Of a DNA stretch of 64,000 bases, positions 36,192-49,100 are shown piece by piece. Within the stretch, counting starts at the first letter, position 1; each line of letters begins with the position of its first letter. This DNA is from Phycomyces blakesleeanus NRRL 1555(-) (taxonomy: Eukaryota; Mucoromycota; Mucoromycetes; Mucorales; Phycomycetaceae), in assembly GCF_001638985.1 (NCBI RefSeq), contig NW_017265154.1, positions 744,001 to 808,000 on the forward strand, given 5' to 3'. The position numbers and the translations under genes were made by a program. The notes beneath the pieces were generated by a model. It was given only the letters and a program-made list of their open reading frames with translations. It ran no database searches and had not been told where the DNA came from.

Positions 36192-36717
36192 GATGTTGTT
36201 TCTTTTTGTGGTATAATAATAACTACTACTAAGTCTCCAAGAAAGCGCACGTTATTGGAACTCATGATTTCTATAAGAAATGGGCTATGAACACCTTAAA
36301 TTGAGCCTTGTGCGTAATGAGTGACGTGGCTTTCTTTGGTAGTATTATTTTTTTCCATCTCCGTATGTTTAACATCGCTTTACTGAGAAAGATGAATATA
36401 AAAGAGAAAGATAGAGAGAAAAAATAGAGAAATAAAATAAGATATAAAAAAAAAAGCACTATATACACAAGAAGAGACATTATAATGTAGAGGGAACAGA
36501 GAATGTTAGAGATAAATGGAGAGGGAAGGGGGTTAGTGATGAATAGAGGAAGAAAGAGATAGATAGAGATAGAGAGGGGAAGGTAGATATAAAGAGAAAG
36601 GTAGTAAGTAAAAATAATAATAATAGAAAAAGATATTTGAATGGGAAAGTATACAAGAGAGAGCATGAGAGGAAGTAGAAGTATGATGGCGTTTGCTGTT
36701 GCTGTAATGCTCTTATC
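36192..36717. other. Intergenic region with purine-rich repeats
   Basis: 5' side of CAF1/POP2 and 3' side of the GATA-factor gene. 36390-36660 is rich in GAGA, AGATA and AATAA units. The frame at 36271-36666 is low-complexity Ile/Leu/Ser and is not taken as a gene. Confidence 0.6.
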
Positions 36718-36973
36718 TTAGCCTCTCTTCAACAGAGCCAGTACTGCCGCTGCTTCGACTACATCTACACCGACCATTGGAAATGATGGATGACTATCCA
36801 TTCCACTTAATCTAGTCGGATCTGGTGAAATCAAAGAGATGTCAAAGGTCGGGCTACAAGACAATGACAGTGAAAATGATGGCGATACTGGGCGATGAGT
36901 TTCCCAACCAAGTGTATCCAAAAAAGACACCGGTTTTTCTTCTTCCTCTTCTTCCTCTTCTTCTTCCTCATGA

Positions 36974-37008
<35 letters not shown>

Positions 37009-38927
37009 TTGTTGTTGTAGCTTTTGTTGCTGCTGCTGTTCTTTTTTGGCTTGTTTAGCTTTACGTTTATCTTTTCTCGATGAAACACTGTGGGTTCGTT
37101 TCCGTTTATCAGAGCCTTTTGTAGATCTTTGTTGTTGAGATTGGTCCTTAGTAGGAGCAACATATGGTTCTGTTACATTGAGAATTTTTCCATGTTTCCA
37201 CTTTACACCGCATGCATTGCACAATGTGCCTGCGCCTTGAGGACCTCTTCTCCACATTGGAGTAGATTTGGAACCACAGTAAAGACATTTTTTGGCAGAA
37301 TGGGCGACTGTTCCAGTTGTTGTTGTTGAAGTCGGTGTCGGTACGGGTGTCGGTGTCGTAGCAGGTCGAGAACTGAGACTTGGAGATGTTTTGGTACTCC
37401 CAGAAGACAAAGAGGTTGCTGCCGAAGGTGGGGAAGGAGGAGACTTGACAGTAGCTGCATCGTACCATTCCATAGACTGATCGAACCCATCTGCTAGTGT
37501 CACAACATCTTCGATAGCCATTGTCGACTGATCTTTACCCCAGTCACTCTCATCACTGTCATTCCATGTATCAAAAGCGTGCTTTGGTGTTTTGATGGGT
37601 GTTTCCTGTCTTGTCGAAGAACAGGGAATGATTATTTCTGATTTTTGGCAGTTCATTTGCTCCATGTGAAGACGTCTCTGTATGATGTCAATAGTTGAAT
37701 ATTATATATATACTTTAAAGAAAAAAGGCAGGACAAAGACATACCAGCTCGGTCAGTTTGTGATAAAGGGCTTCAAAACCAGAAACAGTCTGCTGAATAG
37801 CCAAGTGTAATTCGGAAGATACACCAGCTAAGATCATGTTCATCCCATGGTTCCAGCCATCCGTTCTTTGTTCACCGAGTGTTCTCTGAGGCGATCTATA
37901 CGGTGAATGTGATTTTGGATAGTGCCTCATTTCATCTTCCTCCGGGCTTTGAGGATCGCAAGGTGTAGAATGAGGCGACGTCTTTGGATGAAATGTACAC
38001 AAGACCTAGAGGAAAGGAGTTATGGTGGTTGTGGTTGTAGTGGTGGGAGGGAGTAGTGCAAGGTTGGGGGCGAGTTAAAGTATTGCCGTCAAGCATTGGA
38101 AATACTCAATACTCACTTCAAAAGGAGGGGCGCTGTTTACTGCTTCAACCATGGCATCAGAAGGGAATAGATAATAATCATAATCTGGACAAGGGTAGGA
38201 ACTATCAGCGGGGTACACCGCTCCCACAAAACAAAACACAACGTCGTAACGAATCATTCGACGATGGCGGCGCTTTTTTGGGGGTAATACACAGGGTGAT
38301 TGCTCAGTCCCTGTGTACACTGGTACTGAAGCTGTCATTGTTCGTGCACCAGTGTCCATTGCCTCAAACAGTGCTGTTGGAGCTGTATCAAATTTCCCGA
38401 CAATGTCTGTGCGTTCTGGAGATGGCCTAAACCCAGCCGCTGCCACTGCCGCTGTCACCGAGTCTCCATATGTCTCGGGACTCAAGCTCACATCAGGCGA
38501 ACTACAAGATTGCGTTTTTGGTTTGCTATGGTCTGAAAACGCAATCTCCCATTCTTTGATCTCATAAAAAGCACAATTCGAAAACGTGTCCAATCCAAGC
38601 TTCAGTGATGAGAAGCCCAGGAGACGAGATTGGATCCGATGAGTGCATCCATCAACAGGATCGATGCTGTCACAGCCTAGATGTTCAGGCAACCGGTAAC
38701 GATGAAAGATTTGAGAGATCCAAACACTACGACAGTGTCAGTTTGTTCTCAGATTGACACCACCACCATCACAACCACAAAACAACATTGACAATCAAGA
38801 AGATCTATCTGTTCATCTCTTGGGGGAGGGGAGGGGGGATTGCCTGTGGCGATTTTCTTAGATTAGATTACCTGTCGTGTGGTGTAGTTCTCGGTAGTAG
38901 TTCGCTGTTTTCTCTTGAACGTAACAT
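36718..38927 (-). CDS. GATA-type zinc-finger transcription factor
   Basis: Four exons: 38927-38872, 38726-38117, 38005-37745 and 37677-36718, in consistent phase, giving 628 aa. The first exon ([18 protein letters not shown]) is short and inferred from splice phase. One GATA finger lies near residues 440-475: C-x2-C-x18-C-x2-C in [16 protein letters not shown]...[15 protein letters not shown] basic Lys/Arg-rich region follows, then poly-Gln (CTG/TTG repeat at 36979-37018), poly-Glu and a Ser/Pro-rich C-terminus. The N-terminal [18 protein letters not shown] part may be a PAS-like or other conserved region; I cannot assign it. A nuclear DNA-binding role is expected; targets are unknown. Confidence 0.85.
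36979..37018. repeat. CAG/CTG-type poly-glutamine tract in the GATA-factor gene
   Basis: About thirteen glutamine codons (CTG and TTG on the plus strand) next to a GAG/GAA poly-Glu run. Both are prone to length change. Confidence 0.85.
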
Positions 38928-41272
38928 GGATGGACGTTTGATGTCGAGAAAAGTGTTTGAGGAAATGAGGTGGAGGAAGGACTGAGAATAGCGAATAGAC
39001 CTCAATCAAGTGCACACTCGTATTGAATGGACAAACAAAAAGGGACAAATAGTAGCTTAAAGAAGCAAGAAAATGAAAGAGGCAAAATGAGTTTGGTAGC
39101 GATGAGCTTGGTTAAATCTAGAAAGGGTAAAGCCAAAAAAAGAAAGCCAAAAAAAGTGGAAGCCAAAAAAAAAGGAAAAAGAAAAAGCAGGGCTTGCAAA
39201 TAACTTGGCTCACCCAGAAAATCCCTATTCACACCCAATTTCCATCGCGACCCTTTCTTTTCTCTACAAATGAGCCCAGCCAAAAATAACACACACACAC
39301 AGAAGAAAGGGAAGAAAAGAGAATCTCAATAATCTCCCGCTTCCAACTCAAAATTACACTTTTTTAATTATATATATACACACATATTCATTTTCCTTCC
39401 TCTATTCTTCTACATACTTCTTTATGTTGTATGTTGCTTCAAGAGAGTGATGTCAGATAGACGTCACGCTCTACTGGATTTCTGGTTGGATTTGGAACAA
39501 TTCCAAAAGGAAAAAAGAAAAAATTAGCTCAAGAAGTATAAGTTAAAAGAAGTGTATCAGCCGATGACCAGTATAAATATTAGATATAAAAAGGTACATG
39601 TTGAGGAAAAAGCTCAGATTCTTTTTTTTTATATTAAAAGAAAAAATATATTATTTTTACAAAACTCAAAATTATATATATATATATTTACTCATATGTG
39701 TCTGTGTCTATGTGGATATACACAAAATAAACGAAAATTGGATGGTAAAACTATTAAAGGGCATGTAAACTAGTATTAAACCACTCGAACTTGAATATTA
39801 GTTTGGTGGGCAAATCATAATCCTCGATGATATAATACAATAGCCATTAAAACAAATTTAATCTTATATATTTAAGTACTCTTCATTTGGTTTCCCGATG
39901 ACCAACTACTATTGGTTCGGCATACTTGGCCATACTTTTTACTCAAGAAACGATTGAATACAGGACAGGCCAGGATACTTACTTTCTTATTTAAAGCCTT
40001 GATCCCATTCTTCAATACTTCATATTAGACTTGTGTAAAGAAATATGAATCTATACTATATCAAACTAAGCTTTATTTGGCTTTCATGAACTTACACATA
40101 CTTTCCCTTTATATTTATATTTATAATTCTGTTATTTAATGATATACCTGGAATATATAGTGCATTAAATGCTTTTATTGTTTGCTTATTACAGAACTCA
40201 ATCCCTGCTAGTAGAGTATTCGATATCCATACAAACCACTTATAATTTTTCAAATAAAAAGGAAGGAAATATTCCGTATTAAGACTCTTTAAAGGTTAGT
40301 GTTGTTTTTTGTATTTTTTATATCTATTTATTTGTTTATTCAAATGATCTATGAAACAATTACACCAAGAAAGGCATCCTGATTTACTTTGTGTGTCACC
40401 AATAATGAGTATAATTTACAAACAGTAATATTACGGGTACGACGTTTCCTGGTGTGGGGACGATATTTCTATATAACCGGGCTAATCAATTGTGGCTACA
40501 TGTCCGGGGCCCGGCGTCTTTCTCTAATCATTCAGGGCAAAATGGTGTGGGCTAAAAAAAACATAACATATTCATTGCATGCATTAGCTTTACTACTTTG
40601 TCCCCACAATTTGAGCTTATATATCTCTTCCCAGGCACCTAAGTCTCATTATAAGAGCCATCGTCTCTATTCGGACAACTTAATAATAAAATGCTGTCTC
40701 GTACGAAACACAAATCCTGTATATGCAATTAATAGCAGTTTGCGTCCTAAATTTAGTCTTGACAATAAAGAAATAATAATTGATCATAAATAAACTATAT
40801 CGATAGCCAGTTATGCAAAAGATCATAATAAGTTTCTGTCATTAGAGTGGGACGACATCTTGTTGAACGTTTTACTATTTATTGACCTTCTTATGCGTAT
40901 CGTGTTTTTCTCTTTCTTTCACCTACTTATATTCCCAGAGTTAGACAGCACCAGCTGGTAAGTAATTCCCACCTGCCTCTTTTTTTTTTGGAAAGCATAA
41001 AAAAGTCTTTATACGAATATTCTGTATCTTTAGGAACCAGATAGAGTTATTCGATGCCGGCAAAAATGTCACAATTTGTAGTCCAGTTGAATCAAAATGT
41101 CGCCCCCGACCAAGAAATGCCATCCCCCCTAAAATTAGCGTCCAGGCTGTCCCGCCAGGCTGTCCGTAAGGTTCCCCTAATTTTTGTGGTTCTCGTAGTG
41201 AAATTACCCTTTTTTTAGTGTTTTATTGATCTACTAGAACGTTCTGTGTTCAGATTTTAAAATTCCATCAAA
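38928..41272. other. AT-rich intergenic region
   Basis: No supported gene. The first 300 bp include the GATA-factor promoter. Features are GCCAAAAAAAG repeats near 39128-39172, (TA)n near 39672-39688, and a nested repeat CCAGGCTGTCC-x3-CCAGGCTGTCC at 41140-41163. The frame at 40389-40793 lacks an ATG start and known motifs. Confidence 0.5.
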
Positions 41273-41981
41273 ATGGACTTAATTGAACAGATAAGAGATA
41301 GAGAAATAAGGTGGAGGAAATACGAAAATATGAAAAAAACTAGGTGAGACAGGAGAGGGAAGTAGTCAGTAAGAATCTCAACTATGAACAAGACAAGTAA
41401 AACTGCGCTTCCTGAACAATTTACTCACTTTTTTTAAGCAATGCTGATGAATCTAACGGCAGCAAAGAAAGAAGGGGAATTCATGGCAGAAAATCAGATG
41501 GTGGTCTGAAAATAGTTTATAAAGAGCATGAACAACAAATTCTGCACATGGAAATAAAAAGTCCCAACGTTGTATCGGAAGACCAAGCTTTCCATCCCGA
41601 CTTTACTAAACTAGGAAACTTAAGGAAGGATGAAGTGAATTTGATGCTGAAAAGAGAATTTCCAGAAAATACAACCGTATTTGGCATTTTGGTGGGAGGT
41701 AATAACATTATTACTAGATATCAAGAAAAGTAATTACTAATATAAAAGCGTAACTTCAATAGGGAATCATGCTAATGTATTTGGTATGGATCTGGTGTAT
41801 ACAAAAGTATACCGATTGTTCGAAATTGGATCTTTCTTTTTCCCTCATAATGCACAAGATTTGAACAGACTTGACGATGTGTTCGACACAATGACCAAAC
41901 TAAATGCAATACTATGTATTATGCTTCCTTTTTTCTTTTTACTAAACCATATTATTTATATATCTAGGTGTTGATAAGTAA
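41273..41981 (+). CDS. Uncharacterised small four-exon gene
   Basis: Exons 41273-41343, 41439-41698, 41763-41915 and 41968-41981 are in consistent phase and have GT-AG borders (one donor is GTATTA), giving 165 aa. The product begins MDLIEQIRDREIRWRKYENM. It continues with a charged middle and QAFHPDFTKLGNLRKDEVNL, then FGILVGGNHANVFGMDLVYT and FEIGSFFFPHNAQDLNRLDD. Hydrophobic/aromatic spacing suggests a folded alpha/beta domain. There are no cysteine motifs, signal peptide or membrane helix. I recall related sequences as multi-copy families in Mucorales, which could make it transposon- or expansion-linked, but I cannot confirm this. Function unknown. Confidence 0.55.
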
Positions 41982-43691
41982 AGGTATCAAAAAAATGCTT
42001 GCAAGTGTTCAAAATGGAATACTCTCCCGGATCTCACCCTAGAAAACGACAGCTCTATGTCAAGTCGTTCGTCCCGTCAAAAAATAAATAAATAAAACTA
42101 ACTGGTTACGCGAATTTTTCTCTTTAAAATTCAATAAAATTCATAAAATTAGGCAGAATATTAATCCATTTGATAAATTTTACAGTTGCTGTACCTTTTG
42201 TTGTAGGCGTAGTGTTATTCTGAGCACCATTTTCTTTGGTATCAACGTACTCTATGTTTGGTTTCTCTATATTAAACTTATCCACAGCACGCTCTTTACT
42301 TTTGTTCACTTTTTTTTCTGCGCGACAACCATCTCAAAGCGATGGTCAAGTTGTGTTTTAGAAATAGAAAGCCCCATAATATGTTTAGGCAAGCTATCAA
42401 TAATATCTTCAGTGTAAAGTTGAGGATCTTCGTCAAGTAGATTTTGGATTTATTCCTTATATTCCAATGTGAAGGAGCTTTTACGACCAGTGTTCTTTTT
42501 TAAATGTTTATATGATACTTCTTTTTTTTTGGGAACGGTCTTACCATCGTCGAGAAGCTTATATTGTTTTCTGGCCAATTTGATTCAACCTATTGTGACA
42601 TTTCCTCTTAATCAAAAATACAAATTTTGTTAGCATGAATAGACAACTAGATTTTATTTAAGGCCAATTATTTTCAGCTTAGTGACATTAGCTTTGAGCA
42701 AAACGAAGTTTATTTTTTAGTAAAGGACATTTAGTTTTTTGCAATGTGACAATATTTACCGTACTCACTGTATTATGCTCTTTATTTAAAGTAAATGAAT
42801 AAATGAAAATGAATTGTGTCCCTAACACTTTTGTTTCAATAAAATAAAATAAAAAATATTCATTTAGCCTACTCCTCCTTTGTTTCACCAACAAAAACCA
42901 GACTAATCTTAGTTAGGTCTATGACAAGGTTGCTACAAGCTTAGGTACACGATGATGAATATTTTTTAAATATATATATATATAATGGTAGGAACCTTTA
43001 CATAATATAAAAGAAAAATTAAAAGAAACGCTCTTTTTTTTTAAAAAAAAAAAAAAACAAAGATTATGTAAAATATATACTATAATTATATCATCCCGTG
43101 TTAAGCTAAAGCATAGACCATGTCGATCATTATTACACGAATTCCGTTTAAAAGAATCTAAAATATAAAATTACACCGACCAATAGAAAAATAGAAATAT
43201 CCAACATGGGTGGTTTCACCAATCTTAGCAGATTTCTCGAAGTATCCATAAAAGACACTTTAATATACTCTTACTGACAGTCAACATACTTGATTATATA
43301 TGCTGCTTTCAAAGTAAGAGGAGTGGGAAATAAATCCTAAAAGTTGAATATTCAAACTTTTTATACGTTTCTATTGAAAACAAACTATACAAGCTATTGA
43401 ATAGCTCATCAATACAATGGCAGTTGATATAACACACTTTTTTCTCTCTTATTTGAGCTTATGATAACTTGAATGTTGTATAGTATGTTTGAGGTATTAT
43501 TTATAGTCATAGCACCACTGGCGACTATATGGCTTCTAATAAACGTTAACAGTTAAAATCAGTTGACTTGGCTTGAGATTATTGGCTAAATAGTAGAGTA
43601 ATTATAGCTCGAAACGTATAGTGATAATAGAATACAAACTTACTTTCATTATCTGGTATTTAGACATAGAAGGTACAAACTTTGCCAGAAT
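41982..43691. other. AT-rich intergenic region with transposase remnant
   Basis: Apart from the remnant at about 42124-42590, no gene is seen. A/T runs occur at 43032-43057 and (TA)n at 42970-42983. Confidence 0.5.
42124..42590 (-). pseudogene. Transposase HTH-region remnant (Tc1/mariner-like)
   Basis: On the minus strand one frame reads GRKSSFTLEYKE, stop, IQNLLDEDPQLYTEDIIDSL, then GLSISKTQLDHRF. This follows the second helix-turn-helix region of Tc1/IS630-type transposases (a conserved acidic DEDPQLYTED helix, then a recognition helix). At least one in-frame stop and a following frame loss make it non-functional. The catalytic domain is absent. Confidence 0.6.
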
Positions 43692-43980
43692 TCAATCCCC
43701 ATACCGAGCAGAAACCTTCTCGTTGAACTGAGCAATACTGTGGTGTAATTACGTCAGATATGTGCGATATTATCGTGAGTTATACTCACAATGCCTTTTC
43801 TGCCTCCCTTTGAACTGGTGGGGTTTCTGAAAAGGCTGTTGTATTATAAAATCAAAGGAGCTAGGTATAAGAACTTGCGAACAATTGTCTTTTCTAATAT
43901 AATAGCGACAAAAAGAGGAGAAGGGATTTACTTGAACTGGCGTCAAAGTTTTTGCTTCTCTTAAAGCAACACTCTTGCAT
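43692..43980 (-). CDS. Small ECCF-type protein, copy 1 (46 aa)
   Basis: Three exons, 43980-43932, 43835-43790 and 43737-43692, in phases 1 and 2, with donors GTAAAT and GTGAGT and acceptors CAG/CAG. The product starts MQECCFKRSKNFDASS and ends FNEKVSARYGD. It is hydrophilic, with adjacent cysteines at positions 4-5, which could be lipid-modified or redox-active. The gene is too short for ordinary ORF calling. It is supported by a paralogue at 50112-50527 with the same exon phases, the same M-x-E-C-C-F start and a TPP motif at the start of exon 2. Function unknown. Confidence 0.5.
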
Positions 43981-46158
43981 TATTGGTAAATAATTGAAAA
44001 TAAAAAAGAATAATAAAAAGGAAACAGAAGTGTCTTGCATCATGAGTTTCTTTATATACATTTGATGAATAATCTGCGAATATCATTGAGAGCTGTTTTT
44101 ACGAAATGTATATAGCTGCTATATATATATATACATACATTCTTTAGAAAATCCTGTATTAATAGCTTACACAACAATTGAACGGGTTTCATATAGTAGT
44201 CATACTCTAAAACTTGTTTTGATACCTAAGAATTCTCTTTGTAAAGAGTTGCTTTATAAATGTTGTAATACACTAAATAATTAGATCCTTTGATAATGCT
44301 ATTACTTCAGAAACCTTTCAATTTCAAGTAATGTACAAGTTTATTTATGTAGGCCAAGGTATCCAAAATCAAGCCCTACAAACGATTCTAGTAACAGCTG
44401 TATTAATAACATTAAGTAACTGCATGACTTAACAGCTAGCCATTAACAGAGAAAATCTACGCAATATTATGTAAACTTAATTGATAATACATATTATGGC
44501 ATTTTTATTTGGTCTTTTAAGCAACAATATATCTTAATTAATCGTTGAATATTGCTTAAACATATCTTGGTATCATAGTTTAGCGACAACTTATTTACTT
44601 CATTCGATCGGCTTTGATCAGGATTATAACCTGCCATTTCTTCTTTTGATTATACAACACACACATTATTGCCTTGGAAACCTATTGCTCGAAATAAAAG
44701 TATAGATATATACAAATATATATAGATTAGCTACTGTCTTTTGTTTTTTTTTCTTATATATGGTATTAATGAAATATCTTTTCCAAAAAAAAACCACCTT
44801 TTATTAAGTCAAGATCAAGTATAGTTAAATCTGGAACTATTCAATTTCTTTGTAAATATTATTGGACCTCGATTATTTGTAAAGGAAGCTTTGAAGTTTC
44901 TTGCTTGAATTAATAATATAATATAACAAAACCAATACATATATATTTTTTAAAAATGAAATTTTTGGAATATCTGCTCAACTCATGTTAGCTAGTTTGT
45001 TTTTATCAAAGTACTATGCGTGTAATTCATTTTCTAGAATATTTATTGGTAATGCCATGTTGAGACTATATAACGCAGTTTTTTACACAGTTTCTACACT
45101 CATAATACTATTATATTGATTTAGGAGTTCAGTGGGGGGTAAGGTTGGTTTAGAATTAGAGTAAAGATATGTGTTTAAAAGAATTGTCATTATTATTATA
45201 TATATAAAAAAGAGAGAGTGGTTTCATTGATCATATTCAGTGTGAATCAATGTGACTGTGGAAGTACGACTGTCCAACTAGATTGTACTCAATGTTCATC
45301 GCTTTAAAGATGGCGTAATATGAATGGGTGAACAGAGATAATTCACAGTGGCGTATGTTTGTGTGTATCAGGATGTTTGTATAGGATTTACATAAAGATA
45401 TCTCAGACAAACCTTCAAACATCTATTAATAAATAGTGTATAAATATATATATATAAAAAGGCTGCACTTTAGATACATTAATAGATCTTTTAAAATGGA
45501 GAGAGCAGAATATTTCGTCTGGTGCTTAAAATCATAGGTTAAAATAATCTTTGCATTTAAAAGATACAAAAAGGAAATGAAGTCTTTACTAATGAAGCAT
45601 ATTAAATATATAGAATGTTAGATTTGTAATTGGGTGCAAGTTTTAAAGCGATGAGGATAGTTTAGTAATGATATCAAAGATTAGTAAACGTTTGATGTCT
45701 TTACATGTTAGATCTGTAACATAGCATTATAATTTTGCTCAGAATGATAACTGTCAGCAACATGGCATACGTATGAGCTTGGATATTCTAGCAAAAAAAT
45801 CAATGCGTACCAAAGGATCTCTTCGGTTGATGAAGTCAATCTAAAATAATATTGATTTGGGTTTCAGAGAGACCAAAATAAATATAAAATCATTATTACT
45901 ATTTTATCAGTTGATTCACGCTGAGTGCAAACCAGAATTTATCTGGGTGCAAAAGAGATATTACCTAACCGCAAACACACAAGAAAAATACAGTGCACTC
46001 TTCTTCTTTTTCTTCATTATAAGACTTATTCATCTTTACTCTCACAGGATAGTACGTAGGACATTTTCACTTGTGAGATTTGTTTTTAATGAAGTGATTT
46101 CCCTCTGAATCACTACAGGAAACATTACACGAATTCACCATCCAAAGAGAATCCAACA
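43981..46158. other. AT-rich intergenic region
   Basis: About 2.2 kb of AT-rich sequence with (TA)n tracts at 44121-44132 and 45443-45456. The last part is the promoter of the large repeat-protein gene. No gene is seen; short frames such as 45237-45422 have no support. Confidence 0.5.
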
Positions 46159-49100
46159 ATGACCTCTGTCGATGAGTCCCAACAACTTAAGGATAAACTT
46201 AAGAAGTTTTGTGTAAACGCTCTGATCACCTACCCAACAGACAGTCCTTTGGCATATAAAGACAGGGCTATATACGCCACATTTCGTGACCCTACTGATA
46301 CTCTACGTGGAACTCGCGAAAGCTACCTTACCGAAGGCAAGTACTCTCGCTGGGTACCTCTATCTAAAGAATCAAAGCTCGGAGACTACGCTGCTTTAAA
46401 AGCTCGCCACCATGTTGTCCCAGACCCTCACTGGAAAGTTCCAAGTTTTGATCGGCCCCCACCTTTACCACAAAGCCGTGGTTTGAAGCTTCGTGATGTC
46501 GATGAAATTATTGCAGAAGAGTAAGTTGTATTAGTAAATTAACCTCTTGTGTTAATATAGTTTTGTATATAGACGTCTCCTCCGAGGAATGACTGAAGAA
46601 CAGCGGATGGCCTATAAAGCCGCTCAGGCAGCAAAGGCTGTTCCCCCTCCCCCTCCAAAGGAAGAGCGTCGAGCAAAATCTCCTGAGAAGTTTAACCCAG
46701 TCTTGGATTATCTCAATGAAATTACCCAAGCTAGTAAAAAAACCACAAAGACACCTATTGCCAAACAAAACAATAGCATAGCAGCAGGGAAAAGACCGGT
46801 AGCGGCACCAAAAAGACAAGATGATATGGTCTTCAAAAAACCTTACCCAAAGGCACCAAACACAGAACCATCAAAAACACCCAAAACGCTTACTGGAAGA
46901 TTCCCGGAAACATTAAGAAATAGTTTGAAAAAACAATTAGCGAGTATGCCTCTGGAAATCACATATGTGGTATGTCACTTCCTGACAGAAACTCTTTAGA
47001 GTTGATGCTAAACTAGTAGAATCGCCTATTGTAGGAATTCACTACAGTACAACATCATCTAAACACTAAAGACGATCCGATCCTGATGAGACAGTTGAGC
47101 TCGTTGGAAAAGTGAGCTTTAATGCTTTCTGTTATCCACGCATACACGAGTATACTTATATATTTATTGACTAGGAGCAAAATTAGCAAAAAGGTTAGGC
47201 GTCCAATTATGCGTATGCATATCTTGGTACATAGAGCAAGTAAAAAACTGCCTGCTAAGAAAGAAAAAATTAAGCTACACGACTACAACCGATCCCTTTC
47301 GCATGACAAGCAAGTATCTCCAAGTAACCGAGACGATATTGCACCGACTGACATTGATATTGATGAGTCCCATGGGAAATCATCTACTGACATTATCCAA
47401 TCGATGCGTATTCCAAAACGTAAAGAGTCCATTGTTTCCCAAGAAATTGTTTCTCGTGCACAAAAGCATCCTCGTTTGGATGTAGAACTTGAAGAAGGTG
47501 AGATGATCAGCCCGTCACCTTCACCTCGACACAACAGCAGTCCACTTCGACAGGAGCCCTTACGTTCAGATCCATCCCGACAAGAAGCTGCGAGACAGGA
47601 GGTTTTGAGACTAGAAGCTGCGAGATTAGAAGCTGCGAGATTAGAAGCTGCGAGATTAGAAGCTGCGAGGTTAGAAGCTTCGAGACAAGAAACTTTGAAA
47701 CAAGAAACTTTGAGACAGGAATCGTTGAGACAGGAATCGTTGAGACAGGAATCGTTGAGACAGGAATCGTTGAGGCAGGAATCGTTGAGGCAGGAATCGT
47801 TGAAGCAGGAACCTGTGAAACAAGAGTCTTTAAAGCAGGAACTTTTGAGGCAGGAACCTTCAAGACAGGAGTCTTCTAGACAGGAGTCTTCTAGGCAAGA
47901 GTCTTCTAGGCAAGAGTCTTCTAGGCAGGAACCTTCAAGGCAGGAACCTTCAAGACAGGAGTCTTCTAGACAGGAGTCTTCTAGACAGGAGTCTTCTAGG
48001 CAAGAGACTTCTAGGCAAGAGACTTCTAGACATGAGACTTCAAGGCAAGAGACTTCAAGACAAGAGTCTTCACGACAAGAGACTTCACGACAAGAGTCTT
48101 CACGACAAGGATCGGTTTCACAAACCAGATCAAAATCTACTGAAGAATTAGTACAAGTGCCGTCCAAGACACTCATACACCATGAAAGCGAACCTGTTCC
48201 TCGTAGAAGATCCCCTATCCCGCCACGATCCTCATCGCCAGTGCGCTCACAATCATACCAACGGTCACAATCCATATCTCGTTCAACAGCGGCTACTATA
48301 TCAGCATCAAACATGCCATCTTCTCCTGTATTAAAACAGACAGAACGTTCATCTTCGTCGTCTCGCACATCAATTTCAAATCCTCGATCAACAAGTAGTC
48401 ATACAACAGAAACCTCCTTGTCATCTACAAAACATACAGAAAGTTCTGGAAATACAAGTACATCAAGAAGTACAAAATCTGCTAAATCATCTACCTCTGG
48501 TATTGTCTCGTCGCATGCTGGCCATGCAGCAGAGAAGGACCAAGAAATCACGACATCGCGACAACCTAGACCTACCGATCGTTCAACAACTGTAACCAAG
48601 TCAACAAGTGGCTCTGATACAACAACAAAAGCATCACACTCTTCACACTCACCAGCAATTAATACATCAGCTGTGGCAAGTCCAAAGATTGTACGACCTA
48701 TTCCAAAGCAATCATCAGAATCAAAAGATCCGAAACTGTTAACAAAAACTAGCAGGTCTAATACAAGCACATCTATACCGGCCACCGTAGCTACGACATC
48801 AGCCTCAACTACAACAATAACTACAACTCCGACTGCGGCTGGGACTGGACCTACAACCTCAAATTCAACTGCAACTACAACTACAGCTACAGCTACATCT
48901 GCGACTACGACTGCAGCCGCAACTGTGGCTACTGGATCACTGTTAAGTGCGACTGCTCCTGACGCTGAAACACCAGAAAAGTTTCGGTTATTCTCTATTA
49001 TGTAAGTGGGCTTAAATTGTCAGTCATCCTGGAAAAGGATATATATATAGCAGGATATAATTAAGGCTAATACTTCTCATTCAAGGTTTCAAAAACTCGC

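Noticed and set aside
36271..36666. 131-residue minus-strand frame
   Set aside because: Low-complexity Ile/Leu/Ser/Tyr content made by GAGA and AATA repeats.
40389..40793. 134-residue frame in the intergenic region
   Set aside because: It begins at a non-ATG codon, has no recognisable domain or splice context, and has AT-driven composition.
47283..48368. 361-residue antisense frame with CLEDS-type repeats
   Set aside because: It is a shadow of the pentapeptide array of the real gene on the other strand.
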